Shown here in pieces: positions 30,205 through 38,909 of a stretch of DNA of 64,000 nucleotides (position 1 is the stretch's first letter; the number at the start of each line of letters is the position of its first letter). Both the position numbers and the translations under genes were made by a program. The stretch comes from Oscillospiraceae bacterium (GTDB lineage: Bacteria; Bacillota; Clostridia; Oscillospirales; QAMX01), in the NCBI GenBank assembly GCA_015067825.1, contig SVLQ01000005.1, positions 1 through 64,000 of the forward strand, given 5' to 3'. Below the pieces are notes generated by a model, which saw nothing but the letters and a program-made list of their open reading frames with translations, did no database searches and had not been told where the DNA came from.

Positions 30205-30906
30205 GTGCACAGAGGCAAAAAATACCTTGATAGCGTAAAAGCTTATGATAAGCAGACTCAGTTCGAACCGGCCGAAGCGCTGAATCTCGTGATCCAGAAC
30301 GCGAAGGCTAAGTTCGACGAAACCGTCGAGCTCCACATCCGTTTGGGTGTTGACTCGCGTCACGCCGACCAGCAGGTCCGCGGTGCGGTCGTTCTGCCGC
30401 ACGGTACGGGCAAAAAGGTCCGCGTCCTCGTTTTCGCCCGCGACGCCAAGGCCGCCGAAGCTCTCGAAGCCGGTGCCGATATCGTCGGTGCGGAAGACAT
30501 TGTCCAGAGAATCCAGAAAGAAAACTTCTTCGACTTCGACGCCGTCGTCGCGACCCCGGATATGATGGGTGTCGTCGGCCGCATCGGTCGAATCCTCGGC
30601 CCCAAGGGTCTCATGCCGAACCCGAAGGCCGGCACGGTCACGCCGAACGTTGCGCAGGCCGTTAAGGATCTGAAAGCCGGTAAGATCGAATACCGTCTCG
30701 ACAGAACCAACATCATCCACTGCCCGATCGGCAAGGTTTCCTTCGGCGTCGAAAAGCTGACCGAAAACCTGCTGACGCTGACCAACGCTGTCGTCCGTGC
30801 GAAGCCGGCCGCTGCGAAGGGCCAGTACATCCGCTCCTGTGTCGCTACCTCGACCATGGGCCCTGGTGTCAAGATCAGCACCGCCCGTGTTTCCGAGCTC
30901 AACTAA
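30205..30906 (+). CDS. rplA: 50S ribosomal protein L1
   Basis: [38 protein letters not shown] start. Confidence 0.97.
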   Translation: MHRGKKYLDSVKAYDKQTQFEPAEALNLVIQNAKAKFDETVELHIRLGVDSRHADQQVRGAVVLPHGTGKKVRVLVFARDAKAAEALEAGADIVGAEDIVQRIQKENFFDFDAVVATPDMMGVVGRIGRILGPKGLMPNPKAGTVTPNVAQAVKDLKAGKIEYRLDRTNIIHCPIGKVSFGVEKLTENLLTLTNAVVRAKPAAAKGQYIRSCVATSTMGPGVKISTARVSELN

Positions 30907-30959
30907 CACAGAGCAGAACCTTTTGATTATCTGCGGTAAACGCCGCTGATAATAAATCC

Positions 30960-31082
30960 AAAAAGCCTTTTCCAAAGACAGCAGGTCGCCCCAGTGGTGT
31001 AAACGGAACCTGCCGAGGAGAGTAGGGTTATTTTTGACCTGACAGCTCCTCGTGTGTCTTCGGACAAACGAGGAGCTTTCTT
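30960..31082 (+). ncRNA. ribosomal protein L10 leader with attenuator hairpin
   Basis: AAAGACAGCAGGT..CCTGCCGAGGAGAG followed by AGCTCCTCGT..ACGAGGAGCTTTC hairpin, directly upstream of rplJ. Confidence 0.85.
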
Positions 31083-31135
31083 CATAGAATTCTTTTTCGA
31101 AAAGGCTTTCATCTACTATTACGGAGGTGAAAACT

Positions 31136-31672
31136 ATGCCCACCAACAAAGTCTTGGCTGAAAAGCAGGCAGTCGTTGACGCTCTGACCGAGCGCCTCCA
31201 GAACGCTCAGGCCGGTGTTCTCTGTGAATACAAGGGTATCACCGTCGAAGCGGATACTGCTCTGCGCCGTGAACTGCGCGAAGCCGGTGTCACCTACACC
31301 GTCGTCAAGAACACGCTTCTGCGCCGCGCGGCCAACAACTGCGGCTACGGCGAGCTGGATTCCGTCCTGCACGGTACCACCGCTCTGGCGACCTCGGATT
31401 CCGATCTGACCGCCCCGGCCCGCATCATTGCTGAGTACGTCAAAAAGTCCAAGTCGCAGTTTGCGATCAAGGCCGGTATCCTGGAAGGTAAGGTCATTGA
31501 CATCGCAACGGTCGAAAAGCTGGCGACGCTGCCCAATCGTGAAACGCTTCTGTCCATGCTCCTTTCGGCCCTCACCGGCAACCTGCGCGGTCTCGCCGTC
31601 GCCATCAACGCGATCGTCGAGAAGGAAAACGGCGGCCCTGTCGAATCCGAAGAGGCCCCGGCCAACGAGTAA
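31136..31672 (+). CDS. rplJ: 50S ribosomal protein L10
   Basis: L10 N-terminal domain (EYKGITVEADTALRRELREAGVTYTVVKNTLLRRA); ATG 8 nt after GGAGG. Confidence 0.95.
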   Translation: MPTNKVLAEKQAVVDALTERLQNAQAGVLCEYKGITVEADTALRRELREAGVTYTVVKNTLLRRAANNCGYGELDSVLHGTTALATSDSDLTAPARIIAEYVKKSKSQFAIKAGILEGKVIDIATVEKLATLPNRETLLSMLLSALTGNLRGLAVAINAIVEKENGGPVESEEAPANE

Positions 31673-31718
31673 TTTACTCGAACTAACTTTAATTCATCAT
31701 TAATGGAGGAAAAACAAA

Positions 31719-32093
31719 ATGGCTAGCGAAAAAATCACTGCTATTATCGACGCCGTTAAGGCTCTGACTGTTCTTGAACTCTCCGATCTGGTTAAGGCCA
31801 TCGAAGAAGAATTTGGTGTTACCGCCGCTGCTCCGGTCGCCGTTATGGGCGTCGCCGCTGCTGCTCCGGCCGAAGAAGAAAAGACCGAGTTCACCCCGGT
31901 TCTCGCCGATTTCGGCGCGAAGAAGCTGGATGTCATCAAGGTCATCCGCGAAATCACTGGTCTTGGCCTCAAGGAAGCCAAAGAGTTCGTCGAAAGCTGC
32001 CCGAAGCCGGTTAAGGAAAACGTCTCCAAGGACGAAGCCGAATCCGTCAAGGCCAAGCTGGAAGCTGCTGGCGCGAAAGTCGAAATCAAGTAA
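31719..32093 (+). CDS. rplL: 50S ribosomal protein L7/L12
   Basis: C-terminal [41 protein letters not shown]. Confidence 0.97.
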   Translation: MASEKITAIIDAVKALTVLELSDLVKAIEEEFGVTAAAPVAVMGVAAAAPAEEEKTEFTPVLADFGAKKLDVIKVIREITGLGLKEAKEFVESCPKPVKENVSKDEAESVKAKLEAAGAKVEIK

Positions 32094-32126
32094 GTTTTCA
32101 TACTTATCTGACAGACAAAGATCTGC

Positions 32127-32160
32127 CGGGAAAAGCAAAGTTGCTTTTCCCGGCTTTTTC
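32127..32160 (+). terminator. intrinsic terminator after rplL
   Basis: CCGGGAAAAGCAA AGT TGCTTTTCCCGG CTTTTTCTTTT. Confidence 0.85.
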
Positions 32161-32303
32161 TTTTGCCCGAAGTTGTGACTGATTTTGCGCTCGTCCTGCG
32201 GTATTATTGCTTTTATGGCGATCACAGTATATTTTTTGCTGCGAATGCACATAATGGATGCAAGAACAAAACCGTGCAAACGCGCGGAAACGGGGGACAA
32301 TGC

Positions 32304-34634
32304 ATGAAAGCTTGTATACTTGCCGGCGGCGAAGGTCGGCGCCTGCGGCCGCTGACCTCGCATATGCCAAAACCGCTGGTTCCGATTTTGGGTAAACCGG
32401 TCATCGTGCGGATCATCGAGCAGCTGCGCGCACATGCGGTTACCGATATGGCTGTGACGATGATGTACCTGCCGGAGATGATCCGGGCGGAATTGCAGGA
32501 TGGCAGCGAATGGGGTGCTAACCTGCATTATTTTGAAGAAAAGCACCCGCTCGGCACGGCCGGCGGTGTGCGCGCGTGCAAAGATTTTCTTGCCGGCGAC
32601 GATTTTATCGTCATCAGCGGCGATGCGGTCTGTGATTTTGACCTATCCGAGGCGTTCCGGTTTCACCGCGAGCATCATGCCGACGCGACAATCATTCTGA
32701 CACGGCAGGATAATCCTTTGGAGTATGGTTTGGTGCAGACGGATCGCGACGGGCAAATTTTACGTTTTACCGAAAAACCAGCATGGGGCGAGGTGTTCAC
32801 CGATGTGGTCAACACCGGGATCTACATTCTCTCGCCACACATTCTAGACGAGATCCCCTCCGATCAGCCCTACGATTTCTCCAAGGACCTCTTCCCAAAG
32901 CTGCTTGCACGCGGCGCAAGACTGATGGGCTGTGAACTCCGCGGCTATTGGTGCGATATCGGCGATACGGCGGCGTATTTGCGCTGCTCGCTGGATGCTC
33001 TGCAAGGGACAGTACAACTGTCACCTCCGGAAAGCGTAGAAACGGTTGAGGGTGTGACAAAACCGCGCAATATGCTGCTCACGGAGGGTGCGGTGCTCAA
33101 AGCACCGGTTCAGATAGAACCCGGTGCGGTCATTATGCCGGGGGCACAGATCGGGCCGAATGTTTGGCTGGGATCACAGAGCTATGTCGGCGAAAATGCC
33201 GTCGTCACCGACTCGGTGATTTCCGGCACGTTGGCCGCACAATGCGAGGCTGAAGGTGCCGTTATCGGCCCGGGCAGCTATATCGGCAGCGGAACGGTAC
33301 TTTGCCGCAATGCGGTGATTGGCAGCGGTGTGCGCATCGGAGATCATTGCTTTATCGGCGGTGGTGTGCGCGTGTATCCCGATATTCGCGTGGCTGACGG
33401 CGCGGTTGTGCGCTCCACGCTGACTGCGGGCGAGGGGACGCGGGTGGTTTTTGAGGATGGTGCGGTAACCGGCGTGTTCGGCAGCGGCCTGACGGCCGAA
33501 GCGGCGTCCGCGTTGGGGGCAGCCTGTGCAGAAATTGTGCCGTCGGCTCGGGTGGCTTTGGGGGCGACCGGTGGTGCCGATGCGCAGAGCCTTGCTCAGT
33601 CGCTGCTGGGCGGCCTGACGGCGGCCGGATGCAGCGTGTACACGCACGATGCGGCCTTTGCAGCCGGTGCGGCGGCGATGACGCATTTGCTGAAGGTGCC
33701 GCTGTCGGTGTTTGTGGACAGCGCAGACGAACTGGCAATCCGACTGTACGGTGCTGACGGAACAACACTGTCGACCTCGCTCCAACGCAAGATCGAAGGG
33801 ATTGTTGCCCGCGGAGAACTGCGGCGGGTTCCGTCGCCGGCAGCCGGCCGACAGCTGCCGGTCAGTGGGGTTCGCGATCTGTTTGCGGCTGCGGCCGGTG
33901 CGGCACATGCGCCGCGCAAGCTGCAGGTCGCTGTGCATGGCCATCACCCGGCGGCCATGGCGTTGGCGGCGGCATTGGTTGCGGCCGGCTTTTCGGTTCC
34001 GACCCAGCCGGCGCTCTATTTTGAGGGTCTGACCGTTTCAATCTCGCGCGATGGTTTCCACTTTTCCGTGGCCGATACGCAATGTCGGCTCGACTGCCGC
34101 GAAACAGAAGCGCTTGTTTTGCTGGCGGCAATGCAGGAACACAGCGGCCGCGCGATCGCAATCGTCTCTGATGCACCGGAGGTGTATGAAAAAATGGCCG
34201 TCGAATACGGCGCGAAGATTCTGCGTTTGGGGCGCGATAAGGGTGCGGAGGAAGCATATGCGGCTCAGCACTTTACGCAAAATGCCGTCGCCGGTGCGGT
34301 TTCGCTGCTGTGCTTTCTGGATGCGCGCGGTACAACGCTTTCGGCGTTGCGGCAATTGCTGCCGACCTTCGGCACCCATACCGAGTCGGTCGACTGTTCG
34401 TGTGAGCGCGGTACACTGATGCGGCGGTTGGCGGAGGAATGCGGTGCATGTGCCGGGGATCGCGGACGCGGTCTTTGTTTCCGGTTTGAACAGGGGACAG
34501 TACGTGTGCAGCCGAGTGCGGCCAGGCAGGCACTGAAAATCTTTGCGGAGGGTGCATCCGAAGAAATTGCCCGGGAATTGGCGGCGGATGTGCGTACGAT
34601 TGCAGAGCGAATTGGGCGGGAATCGACAGACTGA
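32304..34634 (+). CDS. sugar-phosphate nucleotidyltransferase fused to LbH and degenerate phosphomannomutase-like domains
   Basis: MKACILAGGEGRRLRPLTSHMPKPLVPILGKP; hexapeptide repeats; C-terminal PGM/PMM-like region lacking catalytic motifs. Confidence 0.82.
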   Translation: MKACILAGGEGRRLRPLTSHMPKPLVPILGKPVIVRIIEQLRAHAVTDMAVTMMYLPEMIRAELQDGSEWGANLHYFEEKHPLGTAGGVRACKDFLAGDDFIVISGDAVCDFDLSEAFRFHREHHADATIILTRQDNPLEYGLVQTDRDGQILRFTEKPAWGEVFTDVVNTGIYILSPHILDEIPSDQPYDFSKDLFPKLLARGARLMGCELRGYWCDIGDTAAYLRCSLDALQGTVQLSPPESVETVEGVTKPRNMLLTEGAVLKAPVQIEPGAVIMPGAQIGPNVWLGSQSYVGENAVVTDSVISGTLAAQCEAEGAVIGPGSYIGSGTVLCRNAVIGSGVRIGDHCFIGGGVRVYPDIRVADGAVVRSTLTAGEGTRVVFEDGAVTGVFGSGLTAEAASALGAACAEIVPSARVALGATGGADAQSLAQSLLGGLTAAGCSVYTHDAAFAAGAAAMTHLLKVPLSVFVDSADELAIRLYGADGTTLSTSLQRKIEGIVARGELRRVPSPAAGRQLPVSGVRDLFAAAAGAAHAPRKLQVAVHGHHPAAMALAAALVAAGFSVPTQPALYFEGLTVSISRDGFHFSVADTQCRLDCRETEALVLLAAMQEHSGRAIAIVSDAPEVYEKMAVEYGAKILRLGRDKGAEEAYAAQHFTQNAVAGAVSLLCFLDARGTTLSALRQLLPTFGTHTESVDCSCERGTLMRRLAEECGACAGDRGRGLCFRFEQGTVRVQPSAARQALKIFAEGASEEIARELAADVRTIAERIGRESTD

Positions 34635-34637
34635 TAC

Positions 34638-34666
34638 TTTACAAAAACCGCAATTTATGGTATAAT
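34638..34666 (+). promoter_or_regulatory. promoter upstream of RNase J gene
   Basis: TTTACA, 17-nt spacer, TATAAT. Confidence 0.7.
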
Positions 34667-34682
34667 TATCAAGATCATTATG

Positions 34683-34721
34683 CTGTATGTGAGGTATGGC
34701 GCGGCCATATCTCACATACAG
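34683..34721 (+). other. long 5'UTR hairpin (18 bp, 3-nt loop)
   Basis: CTGTATGTGAGGTATGGC / GCCATATCTCACATACAG, one G-U pair; no following U-tract. Confidence 0.85.
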
Positions 34722-34903
34722 ATAAGAGAAACGCCGAAAGGCACGGATTACATAGCGCTCCCTGCGACGGGCGAGGCGGAGTCGTCGGTCGGATCGGAGG
34801 CAGTCTTTTTACCGATATGGGCATGTTTGCCCTTTCTTTTGTCGCGCTTTTTTGCGTTTTTTATGTGATCGATCTTTTATCAATACAGCAAACAGGAGAA
34901 TTT

Positions 34904-36586
34904 ATGGCACACAAATTGAAAATTATTCCGCTTGGCGGCTTGAACGAAATCGGCAAAAATATCACGCTCTACGAGTACAACGGCGATATCATCATCGTCG
35001 ACTCCGGTCTGGCGTTTCCTGATGAGGAAATGTACGGCGTCGATCTGGTGATTCCGGATTTTACCTACCTTGCCGAGCACAAAAAGAAGGTACGCGCGGT
35101 TTTTCTGACCCACGGCCACGAAGACCACATCGGCTCGATCCCGTATCTGATGCGTGTGATCGACGCGCCGATCTACTGCACGCAGCTCACCGCCGGTCTG
35201 GTCGAGCTCAAGCTCGCCGAGCATAAGCTCTTGAGCAAGGTCGAGCTCCACCGCGTACAGCCGCGTGACGTGATCGAAGCGGGCGTGTTCTCGGTCGAAT
35301 TCATCGCCGTCAACCACTCGATTGCCGACAGCTGTGCGCTGGCGATCAAAACGCCGCTGGGTACGGTCGTGCAGACGGGCGACTTCAAGATCGACACGAC
35401 GCCGATCGACGGCAAGATGATCGACCTCACGCGCTTTGGCGAACTCGGCAACGAGGGCGTTCTGATGCTCCTGTCGGATTCGACAAACGTCGAACGCCCG
35501 GGCATGGCGATGTCCGAGCGCATGGTCGGCGAATCGTTCCGCTCGATCTTTAAAGACTGCGACAAGCGCATCATCGTCGCATCGTTTGCCTCCAACGTCC
35601 ACCGCATTCAGCAGATCATCGACGCCGCCGTCGAAAATGGGCGTAAGGTTGCCGTTTCCGGGCGCAGCATGGAAAATATCCTCAATCTGGGCTTGGAGCT
35701 CGGCCATATCCGCGTCAATCCCGAGTGTCTGATCGATATCAGCGACGTCGACCGCTACAACAAAAAGAAACTCTGCATCATCACCACCGGCAGTCAGGGC
35801 GAGCCGATGTCCGCGCTGGCGCGCATGGCTTCCGACAACCACAAGCAGGTGGAGATCTCGTCGGGCGACCTCGTCATTTTCTCGTCCAGCCCGATCCCCG
35901 GCAACGAAAAAACGGTCTACCATCTGGTCAACGAGCTCTTCAAAAAAGGCGCAGAAGTCATCTACGAGCGTCTGGCGGACGTCCACGTTTCCGGTCACGC
36001 CTGTCGGGAAGAGCTGAAGATGATGCTCGCGCTGACGAAACCGAAGTATTTTATGCCGGTTCACGGCGAATACCGCCACCTCGCCAGTCACGCAAACCTC
36101 GCCAAAACCTGCGGCATCCCCAAAAACAACATCTTTATCTCCGAAATCGGCCGCATTCTGGAGGTCAACAAAGACGGCAATGCCAAGCTCGGCGGCACGG
36201 TGGCCTCCGGCAAGGTGCTTGTCGACGGCTTGGGCATTGGTGACGTTGGCAGTGTCGTTCTGCGCGACAGAAAGCTCCTTTCCCAGGACGGCATCATCGT
36301 CGTGGCGTTTTCGCTTTCCGATGTCGATGGATCGATCCTCGCCGGCCCCGATATCATCACCCGCGGATTCGTCTACGCCAAGGAGGCCGAACCGATCATC
36401 GCGCAGCTCAAGGATCAGGCGATCCGCACGGTCGAAAGCTGCAGCCTTGGACGCGGCCACGATTGGGCGTCGATCAAAAACGAGCTGCGTGCTTCGCTCT
36501 CGTCGTTCCTCTATAAGCAGACCCGCCGTTCGCCGATGATCCTGCCCGTGCTGATGGGTATTTCGGATCAGGATTATACCTGGTAA
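34904..36586 (+). CDS. rnj: ribonuclease J
   Basis: MBL motifs HGHEDHIGS; LSDSTNVERPG; ITTGSQGEPMSALARMA; HVSGHACREEL; VHGEYRHL. Confidence 0.93.
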   Translation: MAHKLKIIPLGGLNEIGKNITLYEYNGDIIIVDSGLAFPDEEMYGVDLVIPDFTYLAEHKKKVRAVFLTHGHEDHIGSIPYLMRVIDAPIYCTQLTAGLVELKLAEHKLLSKVELHRVQPRDVIEAGVFSVEFIAVNHSIADSCALAIKTPLGTVVQTGDFKIDTTPIDGKMIDLTRFGELGNEGVLMLLSDSTNVERPGMAMSERMVGESFRSIFKDCDKRIIVASFASNVHRIQQIIDAAVENGRKVAVSGRSMENILNLGLELGHIRVNPECLIDISDVDRYNKKKLCIITTGSQGEPMSALARMASDNHKQVEISSGDLVIFSSSPIPGNEKTVYHLVNELFKKGAEVIYERLADVHVSGHACREELKMMLALTKPKYFMPVHGEYRHLASHANLAKTCGIPKNNIFISEIGRILEVNKDGNAKLGGTVASGKVLVDGLGIGDVGSVVLRDRKLLSQDGIIVVAFSLSDVDGSILAGPDIITRGFVYAKEAEPIIAQLKDQAIRTVESCSLGRGHDWASIKNELRASLSSFLYKQTRRSPMILPVLMGISDQDYTW

Positions 36587-36591
36587 AATGC

Positions 36592-36622
36592 GCTCTCCGG
36601 ATAGCCTCCGGAGAGCCTTTTT
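36592..36622 (+). terminator. intrinsic terminator
   Basis: GCTCTCCGGA TAGC CTCCGGAGAGC CTTTTTT. Confidence 0.85.
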
Positions 36623-36699
36623 TGCGTGCAGAAAAGTGCAAGTGCGGCTATGCCGCTACCGTCGGCGCTTGGTATAATAATAGCATGGGAGGCGATACG

Positions 36700-37866
36700 A
36701 TGCAATGGGAAGTTATGATGAATCGGGCGATGGATTATATCGAGGAAAATTTGGCGGGCAAGATCGATTTTGCGCGTGCGGCGCGGGTTGCGGCGTGCTC
36801 GAAGTGGGAGTTCAGCCGGGCTTTTTCGATGGCGGCGTCTGTTTCGGTTGCGGAATACGTGCGCGGTCGGCGAATGACTTTGGCGGCAGTTGATTTAAAA
36901 AACGGCGAAAAAGTGATCGATGTTGCGGTAAAATACGGCTATGAATCGTCGACGGCGTTTTCGCGCGCGTTTCGGAGGTTCCACCAAATGTCACCGACCG
37001 AAGCTCGAACGCATCATGGCGTGCTGAATGGGATTCCGAAGATCGTTTTCAAAGCCGCCGCGGAAAAAGAACAAAACGGGAAAACCATCGGTGTGATCGG
37101 AGCGGTGACGGTCGATCGGGTGGTGACCGAAAACGCGGAAGTGCAGCAAATTCACCGAACAAACCGAAATTTCTGGGACGGGTGCGGCGAAGAACAGTTG
37201 GGGCGGATCACTCTGCCGCAATGGGGCGCTTTTTTGGGTGAGAAGACTTGCGGCTTTTTGCGGGATTTACGCGGGAAGCGCGTGTTGGAAATTGCCTGCG
37301 GAGACGGCCGATCGCTGTGCTGGTGCGCAAAACAGGGGGCCGCAGAGCTTTGGGGCATTGATTTGTCGGGGGTGCAGTTAGCGCAGGCGCGAGAAAGTTT
37401 GCAGGGAGAGCCATGTCCGGTCTTTCTCCTGCAAACTGCGATGGAAACGTTGGAAGGTGTTCCGGAACAGTATTTTGACATCGTCTTTTCGGTTTACGGG
37501 ATCGGTTGGGCGACGGATCTGGCCGCGACGTTCCGACGGATTGCCGCCGTTCTAAAGCCGAACGGCACGTTTCAATTCAGCTGGTCGCATCCGTTTCACA
37601 AATGTACCTCCTTCCAAAGCGGCAGTTTGACGGTACACAAGAGTTATCATGACGAAAGCTGGTATTCTTTGCAGGTACCCGGCGGGGATGTCTGTATGCG
37701 CGACCGGACGGTTTCGAGCTATATCAATGCCTTGATCGGGGCCGGGTTTTCAGTAGAACGCATGATTGAAGATGCCGGGAATATCCCGGAAGACGGTGTG
37801 TCACTTTTTGTGGAAAAAGCGCGGATGATTCCGATTACACTGGCGATTCAAGCTCGAAAGTGCTGA
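36700..37866 (+). CDS. AraC-type HTH domain fused to class I SAM-dependent methyltransferase
   Basis: N-terminal AraC HTH (YIEENLAGKIDFARAARVAACSKWEFSRAFS..VIDVAVKYGYESSTAFSRAFRRFHQMSPTE); C-terminal MTase motif VLEIACGDGRSLCWCAKQGAAELWGIDLS. Confidence 0.8.
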   Translation: MQWEVMMNRAMDYIEENLAGKIDFARAARVAACSKWEFSRAFSMAASVSVAEYVRGRRMTLAAVDLKNGEKVIDVAVKYGYESSTAFSRAFRRFHQMSPTEARTHHGVLNGIPKIVFKAAAEKEQNGKTIGVIGAVTVDRVVTENAEVQQIHRTNRNFWDGCGEEQLGRITLPQWGAFLGEKTCGFLRDLRGKRVLEIACGDGRSLCWCAKQGAAELWGIDLSGVQLAQARESLQGEPCPVFLLQTAMETLEGVPEQYFDIVFSVYGIGWATDLAATFRRIAAVLKPNGTFQFSWSHPFHKCTSFQSGSLTVHKSYHDESWYSLQVPGGDVCMRDRTVSSYINALIGAGFSVERMIEDAGNIPEDGVSLFVEKARMIPITLAIQARKC

Positions 37867-37948
37867 AAAACAAGAAAACAGACACGTGAAAAAACTGCAT
37901 ACCTTTGCATAAATCCGCGAAAAAAATTGCAAAGAGAAAAAAATCTTA

Positions 37949-37977
37949 TTGAATTGTCGGGGGAAATCCTGTATAAT
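37949..37977 (+). promoter_or_regulatory. sigma-A type promoter for the isomerase/sulfatase-like cluster
   Basis: TTGAAT, 17-nt spacer, TATAAT. Confidence 0.65.
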
Positions 37978-38041
37978 GTAGTTGTGGCTTTTTCGAAGTA
38001 AAGCCGCATGAATTTGAAAGCTCTGAACGGAGGAAAGTCCT

Positions 38042-38839
38042 ATGATCCAGCTTGGCGTCAATACTGTTTTGTACAAAGCGTATTCCCTGCGGGAAGCGGT
38101 GGAAAACCTCAAAAAGATCGGCTACGACGGTTTTGAAATCTCGGCGATCGAAGGCATGTGTGAACACCTGAAGCTCAGCGAGTGGAAAGACCAGAAAAAC
38201 GAAATTAAAGAACTCTGCGAAGAATTTGATATGAAGATCCTCGCCTCCGAGGTTGCTTCCAGCGATCCGGCGCGTCTGACGCTTGCGTTTGAAGCGGCCA
38301 AAGAGATCGGCATCCCGGTCATCAACATCGGCCCGCGCGGCAAATCCAACGTCGAAGAAGACCTCGTCGAATGTATCAACCACATGGAAATGCTCGCCAA
38401 GCTCGCCGAGAGCTACGAAGTGACGCTCTGCATGAAGGCGCACGTCGGCGCCAGCGTATTCAGCACGCCGACCACGCTCCGTCTGATCGAAAAAGTGCAG
38501 AATCCGTACTTCGGCATCGATATGGACCCGAGCCATATCTTCCGCTGCGGAGAAGAACCGGAAGAAGCCCTGTCGGCCGTTCTGCCGTATATGCGCCACA
38601 TCCACATCCGTGACTGCATCGAACGCCAGTCCTCTCCGGGTATGCCGCTGCAGCAGACCTGCGGCGTGGGCAACATCAACCTCCGCGGCTACGTCGCCGA
38701 AATGGTCAAGCAGGGCTACAACGGCCCGGTCGACCTCGAAGTCATCGGCCCGGATCAGCCGCTCGCCGACGCCAACATCATCGCCGCCGAAAGCTACGGC
38801 TACCTGAACGCCTGCCTGAAAGCGCTGGGCGCCAGATAA
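38042..38839 (+). CDS. sugar phosphate isomerase/epimerase (IolE-like TIM barrel)
   Basis: LREAVENLKKIGYDGFEISA; GIDMDPSHIFRCGEEPEEAL; HIHIRDC. Confidence 0.82.
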   Translation: MIQLGVNTVLYKAYSLREAVENLKKIGYDGFEISAIEGMCEHLKLSEWKDQKNEIKELCEEFDMKILASEVASSDPARLTLAFEAAKEIGIPVINIGPRGKSNVEEDLVECINHMEMLAKLAESYEVTLCMKAHVGASVFSTPTTLRLIEKVQNPYFGIDMDPSHIFRCGEEPEEALSAVLPYMRHIHIRDCIERQSSPGMPLQQTCGVGNINLRGYVAEMVKQGYNGPVDLEVIGPDQPLADANIIAAESYGYLNACLKALGAR

Positions 38840-38909
38840 GTTTGTCGGTCGGAAAACGGACCGAATTTACAATCGTAAAGCGAATCAAAGATAAAGGAGA
38901 CAACCGAGC

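Noticed and set aside
34680-34868. 62-aa ORF upstream of RNase J
   Set aside because: Initiates inside the long hairpin, no RBS, no recognisable domain; better explained as 5'UTR.
34816-34903. N-terminal extension MGMFALSFVALFCVFYVIDLLSIQQTGEF on RNase J as a signal/TM anchor
   Set aside because: RNase J is cytoplasmic, and a good RBS (AGGAGAATTT) precedes the ATG at 34904.
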